DNA from: Alphaproteobacteria bacterium
GTDB lineage: Bacteria > Pseudomonadota > Alphaproteobacteria > UBA9219 > RFNS01
NCBI GenBank assembly: GCA_016124955.1
Contig: WGMR01000003.1
Location: forward strand, 1 to 64,000
Direction of reading: 5' to 3'
DNA length: 64,000 nucleotides
The notes under the pieces: model-generated
Databases searched by the model: none
What the model saw: only the letters and a program-made list of their open reading frames with translations
What the model was told of the DNA's origin: nothing
Program-made: the position numbers and the translations under genes
Shown: piece by piece, positions 35,111 to 43,858 of the stretch
Layout of the letters: each line of letters begins with the position of its first letter
Numbering within the stretch: the stretch's first letter is position 1

Positions 35111-35461
35111 TTATTCAGGCTTCTTGCGTTCGGGGAACGGCGCGAAGGGGAAAGGCCGCTCGTCGCTCGCGAATGTCATGTAGGATACGACCTGCCCGAG
35201 ATAGACGGAAAGATTGCCGCCAAAATCGCTTAGCCCGTCGAATACCTTGCCGCTGAACAGCTTGGCGACGAACTGGAACAGTGTGATGGCGAGTGCGAGC
35301 GTCGCGGCGAAATAGAAGGCGACGCCGCAAACGATCATGAACACGAAGCGCAGCCATGTGCCGCCATCGGAAACGTTCTTTTTCAGTTCCGTTTGGTCGA
35401 TGATCGCTTCGCGGTCGCTTTCCGTTGCGCTCGGGCTTGCGTTGCTATCGTGGTTATCCAT
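35111..35461 (-). CDS. DUF4389 family membrane protein
   Basis: A 116-residue protein with an acidic N-terminus, one long hydrophobic stretch (FVFMIVCGVAFYFAATLALA, about 42-70) and the family segment FQFVAKLFSGK...LSDFGGNLSVYLGQVVSYMTFASDERPFPF given here in two parts. This matches DUF4389, whose function is unknown. It reads from ATG 35461 and converges on the hydrolase (6 bases). Confidence 0.85.
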   Translation of the reverse strand: MDNHDSNASPSATESDREAIIDQTELKKNVSDGGTWLRFVFMIVCGVAFYFAATLALAITLFQFVAKLFSGKVFDGLSDFGGNLSVYLGQVVSYMTFASDERPFPFAPFPERKKPE

Positions 35462-35537
35462 GGCTTTCTCCGGCGGCTGTATGCCGGAAAGCTATGCGAT
35501 ACCGGGCCGGGGTGTCAAACGCCGTACGAAACGGGCG

Positions 35538-35972
35538 CTAGATATTCCTGTAGATCACGGATTCCATTATGTGGTGAAGGTCCATGCTGCTCGTTTCACC
35601 CTTAACGATATAGCGGGTCGCGCCGCTTCGTAGCGCTTCATACTTCATCTTCATATCTTCGAGCCCGCTATAGACGATGATGGGGATTTCCGGGCGTTCG
35701 TCATGCAAAACCTTGACGGCGTCCGCGCCTGCCACATCCGGCAAGTTCAGATCAAGCAGGATCAGATCGAATTCCTGCCGTCTCAGCATATGGAATGCTT
35801 CGACCAGCCTGTGCGTTTCGGTGAAGGCATAATAATCGCCATTCGGTGCATGATCGAGCATGCGTTCCACGAGCAGAATGTCGCTGACGCTGTCTTCGAC
35901 CAGCAGCACGTTTATCACGTTGCCGAGATCGATGAAAGCTTCACTTCCGGTCGGCATCATACTTGTACGCAT
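35538..35972 (-). CDS. Single-domain response regulator
   Basis: A 144-residue stand-alone receiver. Acidic pocket VEDS (E26-D27), phosphoacceptor LLDLNLPD (D74), the switch region YSGLEDMKMK and the conserved Lys in YIVKGETSS. No output domain follows, so signalling must be through protein contacts, for example in chemotaxis or phosphorelays. Start 35972 is supported by GGAGG 5 bases upstream; the longer start at 35996 would pass through the ribosome binding site. A palindrome lies about 100 bases upstream. No histidine kinase is near. Confidence 0.9.
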   Translation of the reverse strand: MRTSMMPTGSEAFIDLGNVINVLLVEDSVSDILLVERMLDHAPNGDYYAFTETHRLVEAFHMLRRQEFDLILLDLNLPDVAGADAVKVLHDERPEIPIIVYSGLEDMKMKYEALRSGATRYIVKGETSSMDLHHIMESVIYRNI

Positions 35973-36069
35973 GTAACCTCCATAAAGGATTTTCATCCTT
36001 TGCCGGTTGCTTAGATTGTAGCAGGAATCGTTTTTTATTTCTTTACGCTTATCATACCGGAAAATTCTT

Positions 36070-36086
36070 GCGTCACTTTGTGACGC
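36070..36086. promoter_or_regulatory. Palindrome GCGTCAC-TTT-GTGACGC
   Basis: Perfect 7-base arms with a 3-base spacer, in the 280-base AT-rich gap between the response-regulator gene and tRNA-Ser. It lies about 100 bases upstream of the response-regulator start. No T-run follows, so an operator is more likely than a terminator. Confidence 0.45.
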
Positions 36087-36251
36087 CTTTATGTCAAACT
36101 TTTAGCTTTGTGATGATGCCATGCGGAACAAGGAGATAGAGCGGACATAGAATTTAAATAAAAAGCATGATGAGCAAGTTATTACTTTTTGCTGTGTGGC
36201 TTTAATTTATGTTAATCGTGATTTTGGTGAGCATTGGGCATAACATATGTG

Positions 36252-36341
36252 TGGCGGATGGGGTGAGATTCGAACTCACGGTACCCTTGCGGGTACACCG
36301 GTTTTCAAGACCGGAGCAATAGACCACTCTGCCACCCATCC
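36252..36341 (-). tRNA. tRNA-Ser (anticodon UGA)
   Basis: A complete cloverleaf on the minus strand. Acceptor stem GGATGGG pairs with CCCATCC, discriminator G and an encoded CCA follow. The anticodon stem CCGGT/ACCGG encloses the loop CTTGAAA with anticodon TGA. A long variable arm (GTACCC-GCAA-GGGTAC) and T-arm GAGTTCGAATCTC are typical of serine tRNAs. Total length with CCA is 90. Confidence 0.95.
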
Positions 36342-36418
36342 GTGGCGCAATAATGATGCAGCGGGGCCGATTTTTCAACAAAGTTGAACGCCTGCGGAAT
36401 TCCCCATAGTTTATTGGC

Positions 36419-37588
36419 ATGAACAACCCTGCGGACGCCTGCGAACTTTCCATTGTCATGCCTTGCCTCAACGAGGCGCGGACGCTGGCGGCATGCATCG
36501 GCAAAGCAAGGAGCTTCCTTGAGGCGAACGGCATAGCGGGCGAGATTATCGTGGCCGATAACGGGAGCTGTGACGGTTCGCCCGAAATCGCGCAGCAGGC
36601 CGGCGCAAGGCTGGTGCGCGTGGCAGAGCGCGGCTATGGCGCGGTACTGGCGGGCGGTATTGCTGCGGCGGCCGGAGTTTTCGTGATTATGGGTGACGCT
36701 GACGCGAGTTACGATTTTGCCGAATCCGGAGTTCTGCTGGAAAAATTGCGCGGCGGAGCCGATCTGGTCATGGGCAATCGTTTTACAGGCGGGATCAAGC
36801 CCGGCGCGATGCCGTTCATGAACCGGTATTTGGGTAACCCGGTGCTGAGCGCAATTGGGCGGCTGTTCTTCAAAATACCGGCGGGTGATTTCCATTGCGG
36901 CCTGCGAGGATTCAAGCGCGAAGCGGTCATCGGGCTGGGGCTGCGCACCACGGGCATGGAGTATGCGAGCGAGATGCTGGTGCGTGCCGCATTGCAAGGA
37001 CTGAAGATCGCCGAAGTGCCGGTTACGCTTTCGCCCGATGGCCGCGCGCGCCCTTCCCATTTGCGGCCATGGCAGGATGGCTGGAGGCACTTGCGCTTCC
37101 TGCTGCTGTACAGCCCGCGCTGGCTTTATTTGTATCCGGGGCTTGCGCTTATGGGTTTCGGCATCGCGATCGCCATGCTTTTGCTGCCGGGGCCGTTCAT
37201 GGTGATGGAAAACGTGGGGATCGATGTGCATACGCTGCTTATCGGCGCGGTGTGCATAATTGTGGGTATGCAGAGCCTGACTTTCGCTATGCTGGCGCGG
37301 CAAAGCGCCGTGCGGCTTGGCGTGCTGCCGGATGATGGAAAATATGCGCGGTTGTTTTCTGTGCTTTCGGTCGAACGGCTGTTGCTGCTTGCGCTGTCGA
37401 TGGCGGCGCTTGGTGTTGGCGCGATATTCTGGGCAGCGCAGATATGGTCGGCGGTGCATTTCGGCGCGCTCGATTACCGCGATATGATGCGCATACTTAT
37501 CGCGGCCGCTACGCTTGTGATCGGCGGCGTGCAAACCGGCTTTACCGCCTTTATGCTTGGAATTTTACAGATAAGGCATAAAAATTAA
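36419..37588 (+). CDS. Family 2 glycosyltransferase with C-terminal membrane region
   Basis: A 389-residue protein. The N-terminal GT-A domain (about 1-225) has LSIVMPCLNEARTL, EIIVADNGSCDGS and the metal-binding VMGDADASYDF. About four hydrophobic helices follow (about 235-385). This is the DPM1/GtrB-like organisation of enzymes that transfer a sugar from a nucleotide donor to a lipid carrier. Donor and acceptor cannot be told. It stands alone between the tRNA and xth. Confidence 0.88.
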   Translation: MNNPADACELSIVMPCLNEARTLAACIGKARSFLEANGIAGEIIVADNGSCDGSPEIAQQAGARLVRVAERGYGAVLAGGIAAAAGVFVIMGDADASYDFAESGVLLEKLRGGADLVMGNRFTGGIKPGAMPFMNRYLGNPVLSAIGRLFFKIPAGDFHCGLRGFKREAVIGLGLRTTGMEYASEMLVRAALQGLKIAEVPVTLSPDGRARPSHLRPWQDGWRHLRFLLLYSPRWLYLYPGLALMGFGIAIAMLLLPGPFMVMENVGIDVHTLLIGAVCIIVGMQSLTFAMLARQSAVRLGVLPDDGKYARLFSVLSVERLLLLALSMAALGVGAIFWAAQIWSAVHFGALDYRDMMRILIAAATLVIGGVQTGFTAFMLGILQIRHKN

Positions 37589-37671
37589 CCAAAGTGTCAG
37601 TCATTGCTTTCATCAGCATCGTGATAATCTGCGTTTATATATTATGAATTTACTCGATTTGGATTTATCGG

Positions 37672-37842
37672 ATGCCAAAGGACAGAAGTGAAAAACGCCT
37701 CAGGCAGATGGCGGACTTTTGCTGGAAGAAATTCCAGAAAGGGGGAAAGCTTGCTATAAAGTGGTATAAAATGTTCGAAAAGCTTGTTGTGGAAGTGGCC
37801 AAAAAAACAATGCGTCACAAACCGCCGGGGCCTAGTTTATAG
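37672..37842 (+). CDS. Possible small basic protein (56 residues)
   Basis: An ATG at 37672 opens a 56-codon frame: MPKDRSEKRLRQMADFCWKK at the start, then a Lys-rich amphipathic segment, ending PPGPSL. The density of Lys with Trp/Phe suggests an RNA- or membrane-binding peptide if real. Ribosome binding is weak, and the end overlaps the convergent xth stop by 11 bases. Not recognised. Confidence 0.35.
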   Translation: MPKDRSEKRLRQMADFCWKKFQKGGKLAIKWYKMFEKLVVEVAKKTMRHKPPGPSL

Positions 37843-38602
37843 ACAGCATAACCGGCGTATGGTCCGAAGCCTTTTCCATGCCGCGCGGCGCGCGGTCAAT
37901 CACACAGCTTTGCAGACGGTCGATGATTTCGGGCGATAGCAGGAAATGATCAATGCGCAAACCGTTATCCCGCTGCCAGGCGCCGGCCTGATAATCCCAA
38001 AATGTAAAGGCGCGGTCCTGCGCCGGGTGCAACGCGCGGTAAGCGTCGGTCAAGCCAAGATTGGTTATGCCGCGCCAAAGTTCGCGTGTTTTAATGTGAA
38101 AAAGGGCATCGCCCTCCCACGCTTTCGCATCATAAACGTCACGCGCTTCCGGGATGACATTAAAATCGCCGCCTACAAGAAACGGCTTTTCCTCCGCCAG
38201 TAACGCCGCAAGCCGCGCATGCAGCCGCCGCATCCATTTATGCTTGTAGGGAAATTTTTCGGTATCAACCGGGTTTCCGTTCGGCAGATAGATGTTGATG
38301 GCGGTGATGCCGTTATATTCCGCTTCCATATACCGGGCCTGCGGGTCATCCTTGTCGCCCGGCAGCGTATCCATCACAAGCTTGGCCGGTTCCTTGCTTA
38401 ATATTGCCACGCCGTTATAGGTCTTTTGTCCGGCCACGAGTTGCCTGTAGCCCAACGTATCGAATTCGGCGGCCGGAAAAGCTTCGCTGACGCATTTGAT
38501 TTCCTGCATCATTAATATGTCCGGCTGGTTCTGCTGCAGCCAGCCGGTAACGATAGGCAAGCGCGCCTTGATGGAATTGACGTTCCAGATCGCAATTTTC
38601 AT
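37832..38602 (-). CDS. xth: Exodeoxyribonuclease III (AP endonuclease)
   Basis: A 256-residue Mg-dependent nuclease of base-excision repair: MKIAIWNVNSIKARL at the start, LMMQEIKC with the metal-binding Glu, YNGVAIL, FLVGGDFNVIPEARD (active-site Asp/Asn) and a final ASDHTPVML with the catalytic Asp-His pair. Start 38602 is chosen by family alignment and because its ATGA overlaps the stop of the Fe-S insertion protein. The upstream frame is antisense to that gene. Confidence 0.96.
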   Translation of the reverse strand: MKIAIWNVNSIKARLPIVTGWLQQNQPDILMMQEIKCVSEAFPAAEFDTLGYRQLVAGQKTYNGVAILSKEPAKLVMDTLPGDKDDPQARYMEAEYNGITAINIYLPNGNPVDTEKFPYKHKWMRRLHARLAALLAEEKPFLVGGDFNVIPEARDVYDAKAWEGDALFHIKTRELWRGITNLGLTDAYRALHPAQDRAFTFWDYQAGAWQRDNGLRIDHFLLSPEIIDRLQSCVIDRAPRGMEKASDHTPVMLSIN

Positions 38603-38958
38603 AGATTGAACGATGCCCCGCACCCGCAGGCCGAGCTGGCATTGGGGTTCTTCAGCTCGAATTCGCTGCCGGCCAGCGTATCGGTGAAATCGACCACGCT
38701 GCCGCTGATGAGATTCAGCGAAGTGGGGTCGATCAGAAGTTCGGCCCCCGCAGGGCCGAAGCATAGGTCACCTTCCTGCAATGTATCGAACCGGAACACG
38801 CGCTGGAAGCCGGAACAGCCGCCCGCCAGGATTTCAAGCCTGATACGTTTCCCTTCGCCGGCCAGCTGCTTCAAACGGGTGGCGGCCCGCTCCGTCACCT
38901 CAAGGGTGGGTCGCTTGGGTGCCTGGCCTTCTTGCGTGGTGCCGGTTGTCATATTCAT
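38599..38958 (-). CDS. erpA: Fe-S cluster insertion protein (ErpA/IscA type)
   Basis: A 119-residue A-type carrier that delivers Fe-S clusters. The three conserved cysteines are present: GGCSGFQ near residue 48 and ACGCG near 111-113. A helix LEVTERAATRLKQLAGEGKR opens the domain. Its stop overlaps the xth start (ATGA). Whether it is ErpA or IscA cannot be separated with certainty. Its usual client-side context is broad Fe-S enzymes. Confidence 0.9.
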   Translation of the reverse strand: MNMTTGTTQEGQAPKRPTLEVTERAATRLKQLAGEGKRIRLEILAGGCSGFQRVFRFDTLQEGDLCFGPAGAELLIDPTSLNLISGSVVDFTDTLAGSEFELKNPNASSACGCGASFNL

Positions 38959-39010
38959 ATATAGAATATAGTAATTCGTGCCGGATGTTTAAAGACCTTA
39001 TGAGCCAGCC

Positions 39011-40189
39011 TTGACCCACGATCTTAAGCCCTATGCCACCCTAGCGGCCGGGACGCGCGGACGCTTGCTGCCCGAACCTGCCAGCGCTTCGCGTAGCGAA
39101 TACCAGCGCGACCGGGACCGGATCGTCCATTCCGGGGCTTTTCGCAAGCTTCGCAACAAAACACAGGTTTTTATTGAGTCGGAAGGTGATTTTTACCGCA
39201 CCCGGCTAACCCATTCGCTTGAGGTTGCGCAAATCGCCCGTTCGATCAGCCGTAATCTGGGGATCGATGAAGACCTGACCGAAGCGATCGCTCTCGCGCA
39301 CGATCTTGGCCACACATGTTTTGGCCATGCGGGTGAATATGCCTTGCAGGATATGATGCAACCCTATGGCGGGTTCGACCATAACGACCAGACGTTCAGA
39401 ATTCTAACCAAGCTCGAGCAGCGCTATGCCGCTTTCAACGGGCTTAACCTTACATGGGAAACGCTTGAAGGGATCGCCAAGCACAACGGCCCCCTGTTGC
39501 CGGGAGCGGCGGGCAAGCCGTTGCCCGTTACGATCGCGGCGTTTCAGGAAAAGTGGGATCTCGAACTTACGGGCTGGCCGGGCCTTGAAGCGCAGGTTGC
39601 GTCAATGGCGGATGATATTGCCTATAATACGCATGACGTGGATGACGGGATCAGGGCCGGCTTTTTACGCATCGACGATATGGAGGAAATGCCGCTGTTC
39701 GCTGACGAGCTTAAGATCGTGCGCGCAAAATATCCCGGGGTCGATGCCGGGCGGCAAGTGCATGAAGTCGTGCGCCAGGTGATCGGTGCAATGGCAACCG
39801 ATTTGCTTGAAACCAGCCGGGGCCTGCTTGCTGCGGCAAAACCGGCTGACGCCGCCGCCGTGCGTGGGGCCGGGCGGCCGTTGATTGCATGCAGCCCGGC
39901 AATGCAGGAACATTTCAAAACCCTGCGGGCATATTTGATGGGGCATGTTTACCGGCATGGTAAGGTCAACGATATGCTGACGAAGGCAAAGGCGCTTATT
40001 AGCGGGCTATTCGGGCTGTATATGGAGCAGCCGGAAAAGGGCTTGCCCGCTTCGTGGCTGGAAAAAGTCAACGCCGCAAAGGACAATGCCGGGCGCGCAA
40101 GGATAATCGCGGATTATATTGCGGGCATGACCGACCGGTATGCTATTACCGAATATCGCCGCCTGATCGATAAGGATATGAAGATCTGA
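39011..40189 (+). CDS. dgt: dGTPase-like triphosphohydrolase
   Basis: A 392-residue HD-domain enzyme that removes triphosphate from dNTPs and helps set the dNTP pool. Motifs: RSEYQRDRDRIVHSGAFRKL near residues 28-47, the first HD-motif His in TRLTHSLEVAQIARS and the HD pair in ALAHDLGHTCFGHAGE. No in-frame ATG precedes the conserved start, so translation probably begins at TTG 39011 (a stop lies at 38990-38992). The stop overlaps argS (TGATG). Confidence 0.93.
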   Translation: MTHDLKPYATLAAGTRGRLLPEPASASRSEYQRDRDRIVHSGAFRKLRNKTQVFIESEGDFYRTRLTHSLEVAQIARSISRNLGIDEDLTEAIALAHDLGHTCFGHAGEYALQDMMQPYGGFDHNDQTFRILTKLEQRYAAFNGLNLTWETLEGIAKHNGPLLPGAAGKPLPVTIAAFQEKWDLELTGWPGLEAQVASMADDIAYNTHDVDDGIRAGFLRIDDMEEMPLFADELKIVRAKYPGVDAGRQVHEVVRQVIGAMATDLLETSRGLLAAAKPADAAAVRGAGRPLIACSPAMQEHFKTLRAYLMGHVYRHGKVNDMLTKAKALISGLFGLYMEQPEKGLPASWLEKVNAAKDNAGRARIIADYIAGMTDRYAITEYRRLIDKDMKI

Positions 40190-41946
40190 TGTCAGTATAT
40201 GGAACCATGCGCGCCGCCATCAAAGATGCGATTGCGGCATTCGGTTTAACGCAAGAGCCGCCCGATTTCACGGTCGAGCCGCCGCGTGACGCGAGCCATG
40301 GCGATATCGCGACCAACGCGGCCATGGTGCTAACCAAGCTGGCGGGCAAGCCGCCGCGCCAGATTGCTGAAGTGATTGTCGCCAAGCTTAAGGAGCACGC
40401 GCTGATCGCTGATGCTACCATCGCCGGTCCGGGCTTCATCAATTTACGCCTTCAGCCAGCAGCTTGGCACGCAGAAGCAAAAGAAATTTTGTATGCCGGC
40501 ACCAACTATGGCGACAGCGATGCGGGCAAGAAGGAACGCGTAAACATCGAATATGTTTCCGCCAACCCCACGGGGCCGATGCATGCGGGGCATGTGCGCG
40601 GTGCCGTGATCGGCGATACGTTGGCAAACCTTTTGGCCAAGGCCGGGTTTGATGTTGATCGTGAATATTACTTCAACGATGCTGGCACGCAGGTCGATGT
40701 ATTGGCGCGCACGACGTTTCTGCGCTACCGGGAGGCGTTGGGCGAAGATATCGGCGCGATACCCGAAGGCCTGTACCCGGGCGAATATTTGAAGGACGTG
40801 GCGCAAGCTTTGGCGCAGCGCGACGGCAAGCAATGGCTAGGCAAGGATGAAGCGGCATGGCTGGCGCCGATACGTGATTTTGCGGTTCAGCATATGATGG
40901 GTATGATCCGCAAGGATCTGGACCTGATCGGCATCCATCATGATGTGTTCACGAATGAACGCGAGATGATCGAGAACGGCACGTTGGATAAATGCTTCCA
41001 AATTCTGGAAGAACGTGACCTGATTTACACCGGCACGCTGCCGCCGCCGCGCGGCAAGGCTATGGAAGATTGGGAGCCGTTGCCGCTGACCCTGTTCCGT
41101 TCCAGCCAGTTCGGAGATTCAACCGACAGGCCGCTGAAGAAGCGTGATGGCACATGGGCCTATATTATGCCCGATATCGCCTATCATTATGACAAAATTC
41201 GCCGCGGTTATACATGGATGATCAACGTGTTGGGCAAGGATCATGGCGGCTACCTTGAGCGCATGCGCCCGGCCGTCGCGGCCTTCAGCGACGGGAAGGC
41301 GCGGCTCGATGTTATTTTTAATTCCATCGTCAAGGTTTTCAAAAACGGCGAGCCTGTAAAGCTTTCCAAGCGTTCCGGCAACATCATTACGTTGCGTGAA
41401 ATTGTCGAAGAGGTCGGCCCGGGCGCGGTGCGCTTCTTTATGATGTCACGCACACCGGATACGGAACTCGAGTTCGATTTTGTGAAAGTGGTCGAACAAT
41501 CGCGCGATAACCCTGTATTTTATGTGCAGTATGCGCACGCCCGTTGCTGTTCGGTTTTGCGGCACGGGGCCGAGATGTTCCCGAAGATCAGCCAGAAAAA
41601 CGAAGATCTTGTTGGCGCGCCGTTCGATCGGCTCGGGCATGCCGAGGAATTGCAGCTGATTCGCGCGCTGGCTAACTGGCCGCGTATTGTTGAAGCGGCG
41701 GCGGAAGCGCATGAACCGCATCGCGTTACCTATTACCTGATTGAGCTTGCAGGCCAGTTTCACGGCTTTTGGAACAAGGGGAGGGAGGATAATAGCCTTC
41801 GCTTCTTGCATGAAGACGATGAAGCCCTATCATGGGCAAGGTTGGCCATGGTTCAGGCCGTGCGTACGGTTATAGCCAGCGGCCTTGCCGTTCTGGGCGT
41901 TAAGCCGCTTGAGGAATTACGCGATGATCAATCCGCCGCCGCCTGA
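40189..41946 (+). CDS. argS: Arginyl-tRNA synthetase
   Basis: A 585-residue class I synthetase. The N-terminal ArgS domain is followed by the HIGH-type signature in NPTGPMHAGHVRGAVIGD, the KMSK-type motif KLSKRSGN and the C-terminal DALR anticodon-binding domain. It charges tRNA-Arg. Start ATG 40189 overlaps dgt, and the end overlaps the SPOR gene by 23 bases, showing tight coupling. Length matches the family (about 580). Confidence 0.97.
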   Translation: MSVYGTMRAAIKDAIAAFGLTQEPPDFTVEPPRDASHGDIATNAAMVLTKLAGKPPRQIAEVIVAKLKEHALIADATIAGPGFINLRLQPAAWHAEAKEILYAGTNYGDSDAGKKERVNIEYVSANPTGPMHAGHVRGAVIGDTLANLLAKAGFDVDREYYFNDAGTQVDVLARTTFLRYREALGEDIGAIPEGLYPGEYLKDVAQALAQRDGKQWLGKDEAAWLAPIRDFAVQHMMGMIRKDLDLIGIHHDVFTNEREMIENGTLDKCFQILEERDLIYTGTLPPPRGKAMEDWEPLPLTLFRSSQFGDSTDRPLKKRDGTWAYIMPDIAYHYDKIRRGYTWMINVLGKDHGGYLERMRPAVAAFSDGKARLDVIFNSIVKVFKNGEPVKLSKRSGNIITLREIVEEVGPGAVRFFMMSRTPDTELEFDFVKVVEQSRDNPVFYVQYAHARCCSVLRHGAEMFPKISQKNEDLVGAPFDRLGHAEELQLIRALANWPRIVEAAAEAHEPHRVTYYLIELAGQFHGFWNKGREDNSLRFLHEDDEALSWARLAMVQAVRTVIASGLAVLGVKPLEELRDDQSAAA

Positions 41947-42685
41947 ATCTTCCCTGTTCCCGGATCCGGACAACCGCCCGCATCATGCCGAGCCGGAACC
42001 GGCCATCATGCCACGTAAGCTGGTTTTTTGCGGCGTGCTTGCTTTATTGGTCATCGCCGGGCTTGTTTATTTTTTCGCTTTTTCGGGCGACGACGTGCCG
42101 ATCGAACCTGTGATCGTGCAGGCGGATGCCGAACCGGCCAAGGAACGGCCGGAACAGCCGGGCGGCATCGAAATTCCGTATCAGGATATCAATATTTATA
42201 ACAAAATCGCGGGTGACGCGGGGGCGGGAACGCAAAAAGTCGAACGTTTATTGCCGCCGGCCGAAAAGCCTGCGCCGGAAAATGTTGAACCGGAGGCATC
42301 GGTCGAAAAGCCCGTTGCGACAGAAGAGCCCAAGGAAGCGGAAAAGCCCGCTGCCAAGGTAGAAGAAAAGCCGCCTGAGGCGGCCAAGCCCGAGCCGGCC
42401 AAAACGAGCGAAAGCACGAGCAAGCAGCAGGTACAAAAAGGCAGTACACGCGTTCAGCTTGCGGCTTTCCCGGACGCCAGCAAGGCGAAAGCGGAACTTG
42501 CGCGGCTGCAAAAGAAATATTCCGGCGCGCTGGGCGATGTAAAATTGCTTGTGATCCGTGCCGACCTTGGCAGCAAGGGGGTTTATTACCGCATTCAAAG
42601 CCCGGGCATTTCCACCAAGGACGCGGAGCGGATTTGCACAGATATTAAAGCCCAGAAAGGCGGGTGTTTGGTTGTCAAACCCTGA
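41924..42685 (+). CDS. SPOR-domain membrane protein
   Basis: A 253-residue protein with a short cytoplasmic N-terminus, one membrane helix (LVFCGVLALLVIAGLVYFFA), a long Pro/Glu/Lys-rich periplasmic linker (about 75-175) and a C-terminal SPOR domain (about 178-253: STRVQLAAFPDASKAKAELA and onward). SPOR domains bind denuded glycan at division sites, so a septal role is likely. Start 41924 is supported by GAGG upstream; the longer frame merely overlaps argS. Confidence 0.85.
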   Translation: MINPPPPESSLFPDPDNRPHHAEPEPAIMPRKLVFCGVLALLVIAGLVYFFAFSGDDVPIEPVIVQADAEPAKERPEQPGGIEIPYQDINIYNKIAGDAGAGTQKVERLLPPAEKPAPENVEPEASVEKPVATEEPKEAEKPAAKVEEKPPEAAKPEPAKTSESTSKQQVQKGSTRVQLAAFPDASKAKAELARLQKKYSGALGDVKLLVIRADLGSKGVYYRIQSPGISTKDAERICTDIKAQKGGCLVVKP

Positions 42686-43709
42686 CCGCCCCCGCCCGAT
42701 TATATTCGGTTGCGCCAGCACGAAGCTTTCGGCGGGCGAACGCAGCTTCTTTGCAGATATCAACCCGCTCGGGTTCATTCTGTTTCAGCGTAATTGTCAG
42801 AGCCGCGATCAGATCAAACAACTGACGGCGGAAATGCGCGAAACCGTAGGGCGGCCCGATGCGCCTATTCTTATCGATCAGGAAGGCGGGCGGGTATCAC
42901 GGCTCAAGCCGCCCGTATGGCCCAAATATCCGGCTGCGGGCGTGTTCGGGGACATATGGAAGAACGACCCCGAACTGGCTACCGAGGCGATGAAAATCCA
43001 TGCCACGCTTATGGGCCATGAGCTTGCGAAAATGGGTGTGACGGTCGATTGCGCCCCTTTGCTTGATCTAACATTCCCCGTTACTCATGACGCGATTGGC
43101 GACCGGGCGTTTTCTGACAAGATTGATGCCGTCACCGCGCTCGGACGCGCTTTCACCGCCGGGTTGCTTGAGGTCGGCGTGTTGCCGGTTATCAAACACA
43201 TGCCCGGGCATGGCCGCGCCACCGTCGATCCGCATCTGGCGCTTCCGGTTGTGGATGCGACAGAGGCCGAGCTGGAAGAGACAGACATCAAACCCTTTAT
43301 TGCGCTGCGCGATATGCCGATTGGCATGACATGTCATGTTTTGTTCAAAGGCATTGACCCCGCAAAACCAACATCCATGTCTGAAAAGGTTATCAAGTTC
43401 ATACGCGAAAAGATCAGGTTTGAAGGCTTGCTATTTTCCGATGACCTGGACATGCATGCGCTTAAAGGGCGGTTGGAAGACCGGGCACGTGACGCGCTGC
43501 AGGCGGGTACGGATGTGCTGCTTTACTGTCAGGGCGGCATGCCGGGCATGATCGAGATAGGGCGCAGTTTGCCGCGCATGACGGATATCGCCTGGGCCCG
43601 ATGGGAGCATGCTTCCAAGCGGCTGCTGAGGAAGCCGGGCTTCGTGGATGAGCATGGCCTTGCCAGCAGGCTGGACATGATTTTAGGCGGCACGGCACTG
43701 GCTATTTAA
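42672..43709 (+). CDS. nagZ: Beta-N-acetylhexosaminidase NagZ
   Basis: A 345-residue GH3 enzyme that removes GlcNAc from anhydromuropeptides in the cytoplasm. It has LGFILFQRNC, LIDQEGGRVSRLKPPVWP, VIKHMPGHGRATVDPHLALP with the catalytic His of the KH-PGHG motif, and FSDDLDMHAL with the nucleophile Asp. No ATG fits; TTG 42672 inside the end of the SPOR gene is the best start. Its product feeds AnmK (23.7 kb). Confidence 0.93.
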   Translation: MSNPDRPRPIIFGCASTKLSAGERSFFADINPLGFILFQRNCQSRDQIKQLTAEMRETVGRPDAPILIDQEGGRVSRLKPPVWPKYPAAGVFGDIWKNDPELATEAMKIHATLMGHELAKMGVTVDCAPLLDLTFPVTHDAIGDRAFSDKIDAVTALGRAFTAGLLEVGVLPVIKHMPGHGRATVDPHLALPVVDATEAELEETDIKPFIALRDMPIGMTCHVLFKGIDPAKPTSMSEKVIKFIREKIRFEGLLFSDDLDMHALKGRLEDRARDALQAGTDVLLYCQGGMPGMIEIGRSLPRMTDIAWARWEHASKRLLRKPGFVDEHGLASRLDMILGGTALAI

Positions 43710-43760
43710 GAAATAACATTAGAATTTACTGATATCATAATGATAAAAAAGGATGTTTTT

Positions 43761-43823
43761 ATGTTCAAAACCATATGGTTTAACCGTAAAATGCTGATGC
43801 GACTCAAAAGCTATTTCAAGTAA
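43761..43823 (+). CDS. Possible mini-ORF (20 residues, basic)
   Basis: An ATG at 43761 reads MFKTIWFNRKMLMRLKSYFK then TAA. AAGGA lies about 8 bases upstream. It is cationic and amphipathic, and lies in the 149-base gap between nagZ and scpA. Evidence is only the ribosome binding site and position; it may be spurious. Confidence 0.2.
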   Translation: MFKTIWFNRKMLMRLKSYFK

Positions 43824-43858
43824 AGTGCTGAACTTATTCGCGATTCAGGCAGATAAAA

